Positions 11,949-25,061 of a DNA stretch of 64,000 nt are shown piece by piece; position 1 is the stretch's first letter; every line of letters begins with the position of its first letter. The stretch lies in NCBI RefSeq assembly GCF_030463535.1, contig NC_132878.1, positions 26,298,425-26,362,424 of the forward strand, given 5' to 3'. Made by a program: the position numbers and the translations under genes. The notes beneath the pieces were generated by a model. The model was not told where the DNA came from. It made no database searches and saw only the letters and a list, made by a program, of their open reading frames with translations. The stretch comes from Salminus brasiliensis. Its lineage: Eukaryota; Chordata; Actinopteri; Characiformes; Bryconidae.

Positions 11949-12039
11949 CTCGTAGCCCGTCTTCGTTTAGACGATGATTCTCGCTGCTGAACCAGAAGTC
12001 CAGAAGGTGGAGCTGGACCTGATCCAACTCCTCTGCCAT
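11949..12039 (-). other. Possible orphan coding exon upstream of nono
   Basis: From an ATG at 12039 the minus strand stays open through MAEELDQVQLHLLDFWF and SSENHRLNEDGLR to a consensus donor (CGAG|GTATCT) at 11949, 30 codons plus one base. Composition looks protein-like (amphipathic, acidic), and a CpG-containing promoter region lies around it. Spliced to the nono acceptor at 10676 it would be out of frame with nono. It could be the first exon of an overlapping gene, an alternative nono leader, or chance. I do not recognise the peptide. Confidence 0.3.
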
Positions 12040-12109
12040 CGTGTTTTCATCGGAGGTTTTGTAGCTAGTGAGGAGCTGAGGTCTGAGAAAGCGCCTCTGA
12101 TTTGTGACC

Positions 12110-13620
12110 CTCTGTGCAGTGGCAGCTGGTGAAATTATCCTAGATGGGGCTGTTTGTGCTATAGTGTCAGTTTCAACAACTTTTTTTTAGTGAAGGCATC
12201 CTTTTAACATTTTTGAGACGACTTATTTAGTAAGAGTAAAACCTGTCGCTACCGTTAGTCCCCCTGGTCTGGAACTGCGGCTGGCTCTCCGGCTCGGCAG
12301 ATGCAATTGGCTGTGCTGCCGAGATCAGTGGGTGATATTTGACATTAATTTTTCAAATAAGTATAACTGACTATATAAAAATGTCTTAAAAATCTATATC
12401 ATTTCTGAAAGCTTTTGTTTTTGTGTTCACAAAGCACCAAAGGGCTGTGAAAATCCTTGTGCTGGTATGGGTCTTGGTCTTTTTATTATTATTATTACAC
12501 CGAAAGCTAGATTAAATTGTTGGATTTAATTTATTGGATGTGGGAATGACTTTGCTGAAAGAACCCCTTTCCTCATTATCATGTTGAAGAGACTAAATAG
12601 GTCATGTTACCACAGACAGACTGTGAAGATCTATGCATGAGGCATGGTCAGCTCTAGGGAAGCTAGTGGGTAGTATACAAAAGTTACCCATTAGCTCAAT
12701 TCAGAGAATCATCTATTATTATTATTATTGTGACAAAACTGAGAATAGGTTTTAGTAACAAATACATAGCATATAAATTCAGCGTGTCAGGCATTGGTCT
12801 GAGCAGGTTACCTGTTATTGGCAAACCTTTAATTAAATGGCCCACTAAACAAGCTGTCCTCAACCAGATGCCGAGGCTTTATGAGAAACCTTAACAGATG
12901 AAGATTCATAATAGACTGTACAGAAATGATCATTGAGCAGCCTGGTACTTCGACCACAAGGGCACAATGTGGACCTATTTTACAGTGAAATATGAAAACT
13001 TACAGTACTATATGAAACTTTATAAGCTGTCACTGAACCGCTCTGTTTTAACAGTGGGAGAACCGCACGCTTTTCTTTGTTTTTAAACCATCACTAAAGA
13101 ACACATTCAGGACTGAGTAAATAAATATGTGTATTTTAGTCCACATATGCAAGAGAATAGGTTTTATAAAGGGACTGAGTTTTGTTTACCTTTTAAATTT
13201 TGGTGCAAAATAAGATCCATAGATCCATAGATTCTATGTTTCATAGAATGATTTAACAGATACCATTCAAAGTGTGTTTTTCTGCAAGATCACAATGGGC
13301 ATGCCTATTTTGTTTATTTTTGTTTTAAAAATAAATGTATTAATTGAATTGAATAAACAGTGATTGCACATTGAAAGTATGCAGAAGTATGTATTGGTAG
13401 AGGACAACGTTTTTATTTTTTATTTGAACATACAAAATCAACAAAACATGCCATTTGACCCCGGGATGACCAACCACTGCCACAGGCCTGGACCTCATAA
13501 ACACTGGTCTGGTCTGGTCTGGTCTGATCATGTGGGAAAATAACTGGTGTACATTTGGTGCCTCTGCTCTTAATCTGTGAGCTCCTCTCTCCACACTGGC
13601 ACCGCTAGACCTGTCTGTTT
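12110..13620. other. Intergenic stretch without recognisable genes
   Basis: AT-rich unique-looking DNA with short (ATT)n near 12485 and 12715 and a small (TCTGG)n run near 13507-13527. No open frame or splice structure worth calling. Confidence 0.6.
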
Positions 13621-13639
13621 GATCGAGCTAGCGACAGTA

Positions 13640-13775
13640 ACGAGGAAGGGCGGGGCTTGTGTCGTCCTGATTGTGACGCCACGGTTCGGTATTTAAGCGC
13701 GTTCGTCAGGAGAGGGACTCGTCTTTCCAACGCTGCTTCTTTACGCCTCAGATGGATTGAAAACAAAGACACGTG
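13640..13775 (+). promoter_or_regulatory. Promoter-like CpG patch with a possible non-coding first exon
   Basis: A CpG-rich segment contains a CRE-like tgacgcc near 13674 and a TATA-like tatttaag at 13690-13697. About 30 bp downstream is a pyrimidine-rich start region (ctcgtctttcc), and then a strong donor, gacac|gtgagt, at 13772/13773. The only ATG in this leader gives a two-codon frame, so the transcript would be non-coding or start later. A possible 23-bp internal exon with good splice sites lies at 14465-14487. No open frame follows except LINE remains. It could be a lncRNA or snoRNA host gene; I found no snoRNA boxes. Confidence 0.35.
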
Positions 13776-14719
13776 AGTACAAGACAACTGGAAAAAGAAG
13801 TAGTACAGCAGGTGATTAAGACACCTGCAAGGGTGGCTTTGAGGAAATGTATTATTACTTTTTATTAGTAGTCATTTAATAGTAAATATATATTTATTAA
13901 GAGTATCCCTTGTGTGGTTAGCTACCTATCTTGCTAGATAAGTTAACTTAGAGAAACAAGTGAATTGTGAGGCGAGAAGAGAAAGAAGAGCAAGAGAAAA
14001 AAAAAAAGAAAAAGAAGTGTCTAAGTGTTTATTCTTCATTCACTTTATTACTGTTTTAGGAGAATTTTGCAGTCCAGCTAGCTTTGCTAACTTTATTAAA
14101 TTTGGATGAGAATAGAGTTGGATTGCATGTACACACTGTGAAGCTATTGAATTGTAAACTGTGGGCACAAATGAGTGGATTTTAAAGCTCATAAGCAGAT
14201 TTTTAAAACCCTAACTGCACTGCTCGTTTAGACAACTATATAAAGCTACAACAGTCATTTAAATGACTCTTCTCTTTTGAAAAAGTCCTTATGGGCAAGT
14301 GTGTTCACCCGGTGGCCATCTTTTCAACGTTATTTTCCAGACTACTGAGCAAAATACTGGAAGCTGAAGGTCAGATTACCATTTCAAAAATGTACATTAA
14401 ATCATTGATGATTCTTTAAAAACAAACAAACAAAAAGCTTGTTCTGGCTGCTGCTTCTGCACAGATCTCCACATCCAGGGCAGGAAGGTAAGTGGGGCAT
14501 AGCCAGCAAACTGTTTGGCCCATTTGGTCCATGGCAGGACTTTATCTGTCAACAGACACAGAAGTTCTGTTCTGTGTTTGTATGATTCTTTCTATAGGTG
14601 ACTTCCATTCTTACAGAGCTTTGTCCAAGTCCCCCTATAGCTCTACTCCAGCTTGATGTACCAGCAGAGAAACTGCTGAGAAACTAGTCATTTCCACAGC
14701 AAACAAGATGCAGGAGTTC

Positions 14720-15910
14720 TGACACCTGCACATCTGACTGGATAAGCGCCTCCCACGGGTCCCCAGCAAACATCAATGATGTGGTGGATGTCTACTTCTC
14801 CCGTCTAGCGACCGAGGCTCTGAGCGCTTTCTTTGAGAGCTTGTTGAGCATCTGCAGCGAGAGAACATCCATTGATTTTACAGGATTTTGATACTGACAC
14901 ACCCCTGAGTAGCTTTGTCCAGGCTGTGGTTAGTAACATCATGGTTCCCTTAAAACCAGCCAGGCCAAGGCAGGCCTCTAGTGGAGGAGGAATCTACAGG
15001 CGTGACCATCTTCCTGTCATTGAAGAACATTGTAGCGAAAAGATCTTTGAGACAATCCTCTTGCACTGATGACTATGATGATGACTTGGACTTGATTTTG
15101 ACCAACTGCCAACCGTATGTGCTCTCCTGTGAGACTCTGTTTGTATTTAGAGTGCTGTGAAAGTGTTTGCATCCTCCTGATTTCCTCCATATTTGTCACT
15201 GAGTGGTTTCCTGGGCTAGTTTGCAAGGTGTCCCTAGCTGGCAGCCACACAGTTGGAGTTTGTCCCGGTAGATGACAGGGGCCGCCTGCAGAGAGGTAAA
15301 CTCAAGACTGTTGTGTGTGTAAATATGTGCCAAACAAGAAGTTCAGAGTTTGTGACGTTCCTGGAGAAACTACATGGGATTCCATAGTGTCCTGTGCACC
15401 AAATCTTGCTCTGCTGGGTGACTTCCACACTCAAGTTGGCAATGCCCGGGTAAACTGAGAAATGATTGGGGAATAGGTTGGGGACACGAAAGAACCTGAA
15501 AGTCATTGTACTCTCACTGTAAGAGCTGTGTCCTTATTCTTGGCACTAAGTCAAGCTCGTTCAGTGTTGCCGTTGGACTGTTCAGAGCTGTTTGTGGCTT
15601 CCCCCCCCCCTGTTTGTGATTTTTCCTGAACAGGATAGCAAGGTGTAGCCAGGGTAGTTGTCTCTGCTGTTTGCAGATGGCATTGTCCTGCTGGCTTCTG
15701 CATGCAGCAATCTCGCACTTGAATGGTTTGCAGATAAGTGTGAAGTGATCTGCATGAGAATTAGCACCTTTAAGTCCATGAGGACATGGCAAGATTGATC
15801 ATGGGTTACGTGCAGCAGCTGCAGAAATGCACTGCAAAGGTAGAGAAAACGCTGAGCTGTACAGCTAAGCTCTCTGTTTACCAGCCGATCTACATCCCCC
15901 CACTATTTTG
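14720..15910 (+). mobile_element. Decayed non-LTR retrotransposon (LINE) fragment
   Basis: Broken plus-strand frames still show endonuclease and reverse-transcriptase landmarks in the right order. LLGDFHTQVGN (endonuclease, about 15410) is followed by SLLFADGIVLLASACSN, an RT catalytic FADD-type box with the second Asp changed to Gly, near 15662. Then come MRISTFKS and AKLSVYQPIYIPPL near 15750-15900. Many stops and frameshifts make it inactive. The region at 14770-14870 probably belongs to the same element. Confidence 0.75.
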
Positions 15911-16388
15911 GGGAAGGTGTTTCTGAGTGGAGTGTTTTTTTTTTTGTTGTTTGTTTTTTGTCTGTAAAAGTGTAAAATATCTAATTTTTATTTGATGTGT
16001 TCTTTTTACAGGTTCCAGCAAACATAAAGGACAAGATCCTTTTCTATAGTAATAAGTCATTTTATTATGTTACAAAAATCATATCAAAAACAAACCATAA
16101 ACGCAGGCAAAAGAGTTAAGCCAGGCCAGTTTAACCTAGCATCTGTTCTTTTGTATAGTAAGGCTGAGCTGGGTTATGGAAAAGCCAGCATTGGGTAAGC
16201 AGGGTGATTGACTGTTTTATTTTGTACAATATTATCAAATCACATATTATTTGCAGAATTGTCACTTTACCCAAACCTAAACCCTAAACTGACTCCAGAC
16301 TTTGTCATGTCAAGTCAAATCAAAGTCTATTTTCATATATAGTCCATCAAGCTGGCAGTGAAAAACTTAGAAATATATTACCAGAAAA

Positions 16389-16650
16389 TACACTATATGG
16401 ACAAATGTTTTGGGACACCCGCTCTTGTTAGAGTAACTGTCCAGGGAAGGCTTTCTACTATTGTGGTGAACTGCTGTGAGGATTTGATTGCATTCAGTGA
16501 CAAGTGCAGTAGTGAAGGCAGGATGTTGGATGACTACCACCCCGACTCATAATTCCAAAGGGGGTGGGGTCTTACTCCTCTAGCCCACATCTGGCATTAA
16601 GCATGGTGCCAATAAGTTAATGTTTATGTGACCAGCCGATCCCACCACTC
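16389..16650. mobile_element. Tc1-like MITE, copy A
   Basis: It begins with a Tc1-style terminus (tacactatatggacaaa, then ttttgggacacc) and continues with ggatgttggatga..accacc and a block near 16590-16622 (tggcattaagcatggtgcc). The same order of blocks occurs in the copy at 20103-20480. No transposase frame remains. Confidence 0.65.
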
Positions 16651-17559
16651 GTTCCTCCTGCTTGGTGCTGTTTCCAAACCAGACTGTGATGTTTTTCCAA
16701 GAGGATGCTTTCAATGGTGCAGGTGTAGAAGTTCCACATAGCCTTGGAGGGCAGTTTTAGAACATTTAGAATGGTTTCAATAGAAATATTTTGCTAACCA
16801 TTAACACTAATGTGAATAAGTGATCTGTGATTAATAGCACAATGTTCAATCTTGAGTAATTATTAAAATCATCAAAAATAATCAAACAATTATGTTCTTT
16901 TAACGCAAACCTCATGAGATCAGGTCAATGAGGCCTAAAGGCCCTCATAGCATATAGAATTAAGTTGATTAAAGATGTCATGAGGTGATTATATGCATGT
17001 ATTATTATGGATTTATAAGCTATAATGGGGAAGTCATTTTTGACCAGGACCACAAAACATGTTAACATGGAAGAAACACAACAGGAAGGTTACAAAATAA
17101 AAGGGCTCAACATAATTCACTCGCATCCACTCTACACTACCAGACCGCTTTATGTGAAACCTTCTCTCTGGCTCCATCTGCTGGTGTAGTTATAGACTGT
17201 AGATTATCTGTTGGACAAGCCATTCTTTAGGCCATCATTAGTGGCCAAAATTAGGCCAGTAACACTGGTATCACCAGCTTCATAGCAGTGCTCTGATAGA
17301 TTTATTTATATCTGAACAAATGTACAAAACATTTCATAAAACATCTGCAATATCTGTATCTTTTTATTCATAGCCAACAATGAAACAAGACATGCAGCAA
17401 AAACTGGAATATAAACAAATAAAAACTTCATAACAGGGAAAAAAGTTGGTGGAAAACAACAGGACACAGTTACATCACACTTCCCTAAAATCCCCTGATA
17501 TTACCATTAAATATTTAGTTATTATATAAAACAATTCTAAAGATTAAAACATATATAAA

Positions 17560-18187
17560 ACAGTTAAAAGTAAAAAATCATCACCTTGAGATATAGACCA
17601 GAGAACCCCAAGCTCTCCATTATTTGTTTTTTTATTTTTATTTTTTGTCTTTTTAATGTGTTTGAGTTTGTTTATCCTCTAGCCCTTCGTCAGCGGTCAG
17701 TTTGTAAGCAAAAGAGATGTTTTTGTTTTCCAGATTAAAAAACAAAATGTTTAATGCACAATAGCTCTTCAGCGCAGGTTCTGAGCAACATTCAGACATT
17801 ATATGACTTTTGATTATTTCAATTCCCACACCATAACAAGGCCTCCCCAATTACATGATGCTACCCATGCTGGGAGGGTGAAGGCTACCACAAAGTGAGG
17901 GGGGTAAGGGAGGGCCCTATACTCACCCCTAAAGAGAGTGAAGCCAGTTGTGCTTATTGGGACTTTTGGCCTCAAATGGCTGTGTCATCAGTGGGCATCG
18001 AACTGGGGATCAAACTAGCGATCTAATGATGACAGGTCCAACGTTTAGACTAAGACTTCTTAATGAATTGCAGGAACCATCCTAGAAGCTTTTAGAGACA
18101 TTAAACTTTTGATGTTTGACTATACGAAAGGCTACTTACATCAAAACCATTTAATTATGCAGAGAAACGATTCCATTAAAGGTGTTT
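17560..18187 (-). other. 3' region of the uncharacterised gene, with SINE-like insert
   Basis: Downstream of the stop at 18188 there is no other gene. AATAAA overlaps the stop codon itself and recurs several times on the minus strand near 17630-17645. The interval 17853-18060 resembles a SINE (gggatcgaac-like box B on the plus strand near 18006). The open frame at 17653-17850 is not supported. Confidence 0.4.
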
Positions 18188-21100
18188 TTATTTAGGTTTG
18201 ACCCTCTTAGCCCCCTCTCTGTAGTCCTCCTCAGTGAGTCGGTAGCCCCAGTGCTGAAGGGTCTGTCGGACCACTGGAGACACACTGGGGTCATCAAACC
18301 TCCGTCCGGATCGTACTACCTTTGTGATGAGGTTATTCCGCCAACGACCTTTGACCCCAGTGCAGTTGGCCCAGCGGCTAATCTGTCGTACATCATCCTC
18401 CGTACGTCGACCCTGATAAAACCTACGAGAGAGAGCATGAGATCATGTTGATGAGGGCAGATCAATATGATAAAATAATTATGCACAATATATGTTGCTT
18501 ATCTTTTGATATTGGTAAGTATTGTATGTATGAAGGCTTCATTTTTAATTCTGAATGCAATTTTTATTATTAAAACCATTTATTGATTGTGCAATTTACA
18601 TTTTAGGGCTGTTACACACAGAACATGAAGTTTTTCACATCAAAACAATACATACCGGATGTGGTGCAATTTTCTGGGGAGTTTCAGATCAGGCAAAATC
18701 ACAGCAAGCAGACAGGAAAGGAAGCCGTATTTACATGATGCAGAAAAGCTAAAGAGCTAAGGAGCTTTACTGCTTCTTTTAGGAGAGTAAGAAACTTTTT
18801 TCAAAGTTTACTCAAACATTTCAAAAACATTTCAGCTGCTTTTGGAGCACCATGTGATGAGGACAAACTGTCTTTTCTGACATTTATTAGTTGCAGAGAT
18901 AACACCAGAGACATCTCTGTTTGCAAATATAGAACTGGTAGAATACTGGTAAAATACGGTCCCATTTTAGCATGAAAGTTGTTCAAAATAAGTTACAGTC
19001 TCAAGTTTGGGCACTGCTGGTCACATCTTAAAAATGTACAAGGAATTTTAAAACCTAAATAGAAGATAAAAATATTTGACTAAATAGAACTATATCATAC
19101 AAATGTGTACATCTCAGAGCACAATTTCTATTTATTCACTGAATATAACCGATTTAATGCACAATTACTTCTGTACAAGCCACATTACATGCTTTTTTGA
19201 ACATGCTTAATCCAGTACATAACAATCTTTTACACAGTGTTATCAAATCAATGTTTTCAGAAGGGGAGCTCAAACTTTATGCATAAGACTGTATCTATAA
19301 AAAAACTGTTTACATGCCATACACTGACAGAAACCACAAATGTAAGTCAATTAAAGATTATTGAACATCTCCACACAGTTTGAGGTGAGTGTGTGATGAC
19401 TGAGGTGTGATGCTAACTGGTGGGGTTTAAGCTTCAGACACCTAACAAACACGGGTAGTCTTTTAGTCACAGGTAATCTTTTTGTTGAGCTGTTTCTTTA
19501 CTGAGTGGGTGTGTTTCACTCAGGTGAGCGTTACCTGCAGTACCACTGGAACCAGCCGTAAGGGTCCTGGGGTTTTATCCAGCCGCTGCTCTCCCACATC
19601 TCCAAACTGCCGCCACACTTCACCTTATAGGTGTTCACCTGCTCTCTGTATGTCGCTGAAGACACCTGTAGGAGAAATGACACACACTGGGTCACTTGCA
19701 GAGAACGCTAGATCTGTACACCATCAGCCATAACATTAAAACCAGGTGAAGTGAATAACACTGATTATCTGCTTTCCTCAGAGTGCGTTGGTTGCCCAGT
19801 GATACTGCATCAGCAGCAGCTGGAAAAGAGGCGGTGGCTGATTGCAAATGTGTCGGAGGAGGCATGTGTCCTCACCCTCCCAGTGTCAAGAGCATTATGT
19901 GTGATAGGATACTAATGAGTATTTGGATACTCTATTTGACCTATTTAACATTATTTAACAAAATGTCTGCCCTGTTTGTTAATATGCTAACAAGCAATGA
20001 AAGCTAATTAAACTAAAAAATATCTGGTATTGTGATGTGATGAAACAGGGTTGTCTTTTAAGCACTAAGCTAAACATTTTCAATGCACTACAACAGATAA
20101 ACTACACTACATGGACAAAGTATTGGAACACCTGCTCATTCAATGTTTCTTCTAAAATCAAGGGTATTAGCATTAGTATTGGCATTAGTGAGGTCTGGAT
20201 GTTGGATGATCACCACCCCATCTCATCCCCAACTCCCTGAGTCATTGTGCTGGATAGAGCACGAACCATCATTCTAGATAACACAGTTCCACTGCTCAAT
20301 AGCTCAAAACTGGAGGGCTTTATACCCCTAAAGCCCACAACCTGGCATTACACATTGTGTCAATAGGTTCATGTTTATCTGCTCTAGAGGGACTAGATAA
20401 GCTGCATGTGTGCATTTGCACATCTGTGTCAGCAACGGGTGCAAACTAAAGTAGCTGAATGCATTGATTAGTCATCCCTCACAAACTGACGTGAAGTTTG
20501 CTTCATCTCGAAGGCAATGCTAAATCTACAACCCCATCTGCATGTCTGAGCTGATTGTGTGTTTGCAGATCAGCAAAGAGCTCTGTTTAGGGTTGACTGC
20601 ACAAATAATAGAAAAAGAAGGCAAACCCCTTCTTTGGGTTTTCCACACGACTTGGCTTTGACCTCACTAAACTTGCAGCTGCATCAGCCTGTCTGAATGG
20701 CTCAAATGTTCTATGCCCATGTAATTGGTAATAAAAAAAGCTAATAAACTGGCTCTCTGCTAGTGCCAGGTCGTATGGCTGGCATCACTTAATGGGTTAC
20801 AGTGACTACAATGACGTAACTCCAGCAGCAGCTGTCTTGCATAACCTCATTCCTGACATAAAGAACATGATGATCTGAACAGTCTGGCCAAAACTAATTT
20901 ACACAATTGTTGTCTTACGTTAAATGCAATCGATCAACCAAGACATGTTGTCAGAGTCTTGTACTAGGGCTACAAGGCAAATGTAGCTAACGAGCAGTGG
21001 AAGCACTACATGGCATGGCAAGCGTTGCAACACACATTTGTCCATTTTTACAGATAATGCTAATTCTGTTTACATGAGCTTTTTTTTGTTAGCTACATTA

Positions 21101-24100
21101 GCTTTGCAGAACGAGCGAGGGTCCCACAATTGTCGTTTGCCGTGTGAGAGGTAAAGCCCTTTATAATGATCTCTATATTCTGCACAGAAGGCATGACCGC
21201 TGTTAACATCCGGCTGACTGGAAACCAAAACAGTGCCAAACCGGCCTTTTTTTCTGGACAAGCTTGTTCATTCTACTCTCTACTTAATTATTATATAATA
21301 ATAATAATTGAAAAGAATTATAGAATTATTTCATCCCAAAATCAGTGAAAGTGTAGTGTTATCATCAATATTTTGTTTAAATAATGTTCATTACAGGATT
21401 TTACACAGATATGACTCATAGCGTTAGGCAGGTATTGTGAGCGTTGTTCTGCCTGCTTTACCAGAGTTATGTAATGCAGTTAGCAGTGCACAGAGCCCGG
21501 AGTAGGAACGACAGTGATGCTATTCTCCCTACTGCAGGTCAACGAAGTGTTCGCAGTCTTCCTTTGGCCTGTTCTGTATATTAAGTATTAGAAAAACAAA
21601 TATAAATAAAAATGATCTATATTCTTATCCTTATTATTAACAAGAGTAAACATTAAAACAGCAGGTGATCGCACATTATGGCAGAATATTTATACCCCTG
21701 TCTGTCAAAATGACAAAGAGAAAATGCAAACTCTGAAACCGTGTTCTATACATGCAGCACTATTAGAGTTATCACCTCGGCAAGTTTGCTGTTATTTTGT
21801 TGTAACTCTGATTTAGAAGTATCAGCAGCCCTCTGATTATTATTCCTGCTATACATGGTCATGTTCATAGACAAGATACAAGCCTATTAAAAATTGCTTA
21901 ACAACTCCACATGATTGGAGGTGTTGCTAATTGGTGGATCATCAACCTTGTAGCTTGTGTGCATGTCGTGTGCTATTATTCTATTATTATGCTTCAAATG
22001 GCTTGAGGTGGAATTACTTGCTTAAGCCCATTTCACACCAGATGTAATCAATGTGCCACTCGACATACCATGCCGTGAATACGCTTTTACTACACATAAC
22101 GTTTCAACAATAAGCTGTTTGGCACCTGATATTGTAAAGAAAACAGCTAGCTAACAAAATCTAAACAGTAGCTAACATTATGTTTAGTTTAGCAATATAT
22201 GAACAATGGACACTTTTCACATGCATGTTAAATTTTTTCGGCTTTTTTTTTGGGCGCTGGTTTTGACATTCGGACCCTGGCCACCTCATGAGCATCAGAA
22301 CCGTTCACAGATACATTAATAACCATGGCAACCCTTGGGAGCTGTCGCCATAGCAGCAGCAAAACACCTCTCCAGGACCAGTGAGGGGAGGCGCATTCTT
22401 CCTTCACTAATGAGCAGGATCTCTTTCGTCCCTTCAGTAAAGTCATAATTGCGGCGTAGCTGGCAGGGATCAAACCCAGCTTCTGCCGAAACATGATGAT
22501 ACCTGCTTCTCAAGCAAGAGTCTGAGTTTCTTAACAATCGAGTCTGAGTTTTTATTTACTTTTTTACCGGAATGGCTAACACGCACTACTCTGCCCCACA
22601 TATTCCAGCTCCAACACACCCACTCCTCTTCAAGACTGGGCTGTTAATGAGCTGATTAGTTAGATCAGGTGTCAGAACAGTAGGTTGCATCTAACTGGTG
22701 GGTTGCACTGTAGGGCTGACTAGGTTGTGAGGAAGGCACATCAATGCATGCATCGTGGTGTTTTTCTGTGATGACAGAGCAAAATAAAGCTATTTTAGCC
22801 TTTCAGAAGTGGAACCTGTCTTCTTCTATACCACTGTGCAGCTGTTTACACAGGCACACATGTGTAAACAATGGTGGAAGGGACATCTTTTTCTCATAGT
22901 GATAGTTCTGATTACTGTTATTTTGGTATATCAAGAGGTTACTTATCTCAATAAGTAATAAGAGGTTAAAATCACACTTTAGCAAAACGTAACTTGTCGC
23001 TTTCAAACACCAAAAACTTTTACGTAACAGTCCGGACTGTTATATTCACACCTCCACAGTTTACATACACCCAGCCCACTAGCGAAAGCCCTAAGAAATC
23101 TTATTTAGGCAGCTTTACCTATAAATAAACACTATGATAGCAAAACTCTGCGTTCATGTCAGCAGCCATCACTTTGCCAGGTTTGATTTATGCTTGCAGG
23201 TGGTGCTGTACCGTGCTGTTTCTCTTGGAATAACTTTGACAAGCGCAGGATTCTGTTTACTGAAGAGGATCCACATGGCGCGGAACTGGCGTTAACAGCC
23301 AGAATGAGGAGAACGTTGATGAAAAAGTGAACGTACCTTTAACATCTGACCATGACTGTTTCTCAACCACCCCATGGTAAATGAATCCGTTCATGACAGC
23401 AGAGGATTGAATAATACTAAAATATTAGTCATAATATTAATAATATTCTAATTGAACCATCCCAACTTTGTCTAAATGGAAAATTTAGCTTAATTAAAAC
23501 TTAATTTCTTAAAAATATGAGGAAGGTTCTTAAGACAGCATGAACAATTTCACCTGCTTTCTCGCTATTTCCTCTTCATGGCATAAGAGACAGCTGTTTA
23601 TACTGGGAAATTTACATTTTGCTCTTCGTGCACAAAAGGCTCTCAAGTTTTTTGCTTTCTTGGCAGAAGCTTCTTGGGCTGAAAAAGTGAGGAAGGCCTT
23701 TAGAGACAGTGTGTAAACATGGAGGAGAGACTAGGGGGTACAGGCTCTTTGATTTCGCAGGTCACAATGATCACACCACAGTGCTGTTTCAGCATCCTGA
23801 AAGTGAGCGCAGTGGCAACACTATCGCTATTTTGCATCAGGGGAATGTGGAGCCAGCAGTTTTCAAAAACATGCACATGGTTTTATACTTTCATCATATA
23901 CTGTTCTTTAAATGTAATAATTGAATATATCTTTCATACATTCTTCTGTTGTTTTCAAACCAAGCCCGTCCAGCCCTGCCTCCTGATGTGTGCCTGATGT
24001 TGGTACACTGTTGGTAGTTTAATGCAAAACCTTTTCTGATAAAAAAAAAAAGTTACTTTTGGGATACAAAACAGTCTTCAGGATGAATCTGGAAAAATAT

Positions 24101-24974
24101 CAGTCAAGATGACCTTGCTATGGAAACCCAGGAAGATGACTAACAGCATGTTTGACTCGAATTTGGACTACATGAAAAGTCCACTTTAAAACGTTACCCC
24201 GCATTAGTCTTCCTACTCAGTTCTGGCCCTGGAGGGCTTTGGTTCAGTACGGTTTGGTGAGTTCTCTGCTCAAATGCACCTGATTCAACTCATAAGGGAA
24301 TCACAGTATTCAGTTGGCTTGTTTAGAGCAGCAAAATCAACAAACATATCTGGTATAGAAAGAACTGTTTACCCCAACATATTGAAGCACACAACAGAAA
24401 TATAGAATACCATATCACATTTCATGTTTTCCTCAACTCCGGTTAAAAAGGTGGGAGTTATCTGATCCACACATCTAAAGCATAACCCCCCCGCACCCTC
24501 CCCCGTGTAAAGCTTTGTTCTCTTACTTGCACTCATTACTCTACCGGTTCCATGCTCTAGACTCTGGATGTTATGTGATCAGACATTTAGTGTTGCTGGA
24601 CCAAAGCTTTGAAATGGTCTCCCCTAGGAGTTGCATGCCTGTACATCTTTGTCCTTAAATGCATTTTAAAAATCAAATTTTTATCTTTTATTATTTGGAC
24701 CTTGGTTGATTCATAACTCTACAAAGCAATATATGCTAAAATACTGCAATATTGTGTTTTGCAAAACTGTATCAGTTCTACCTAACACAGTATTGCTTTT
24801 TAATGAATAGCTTACCTGCACAAACCCGTGGCAGGCAGTGGTTCATTCTGTGTTGTGTATAAACGCTGACCGCTAGATAACAGTGTCTTCATATCCCACT
24901 GTTCTGCTTGCATAAGAACGTAAACTTTTCTTTTACTCAGATTTTATGCATATGGTCCGGTGATTTATATTTTT

Positions 24975-25061
<87 letters not shown>

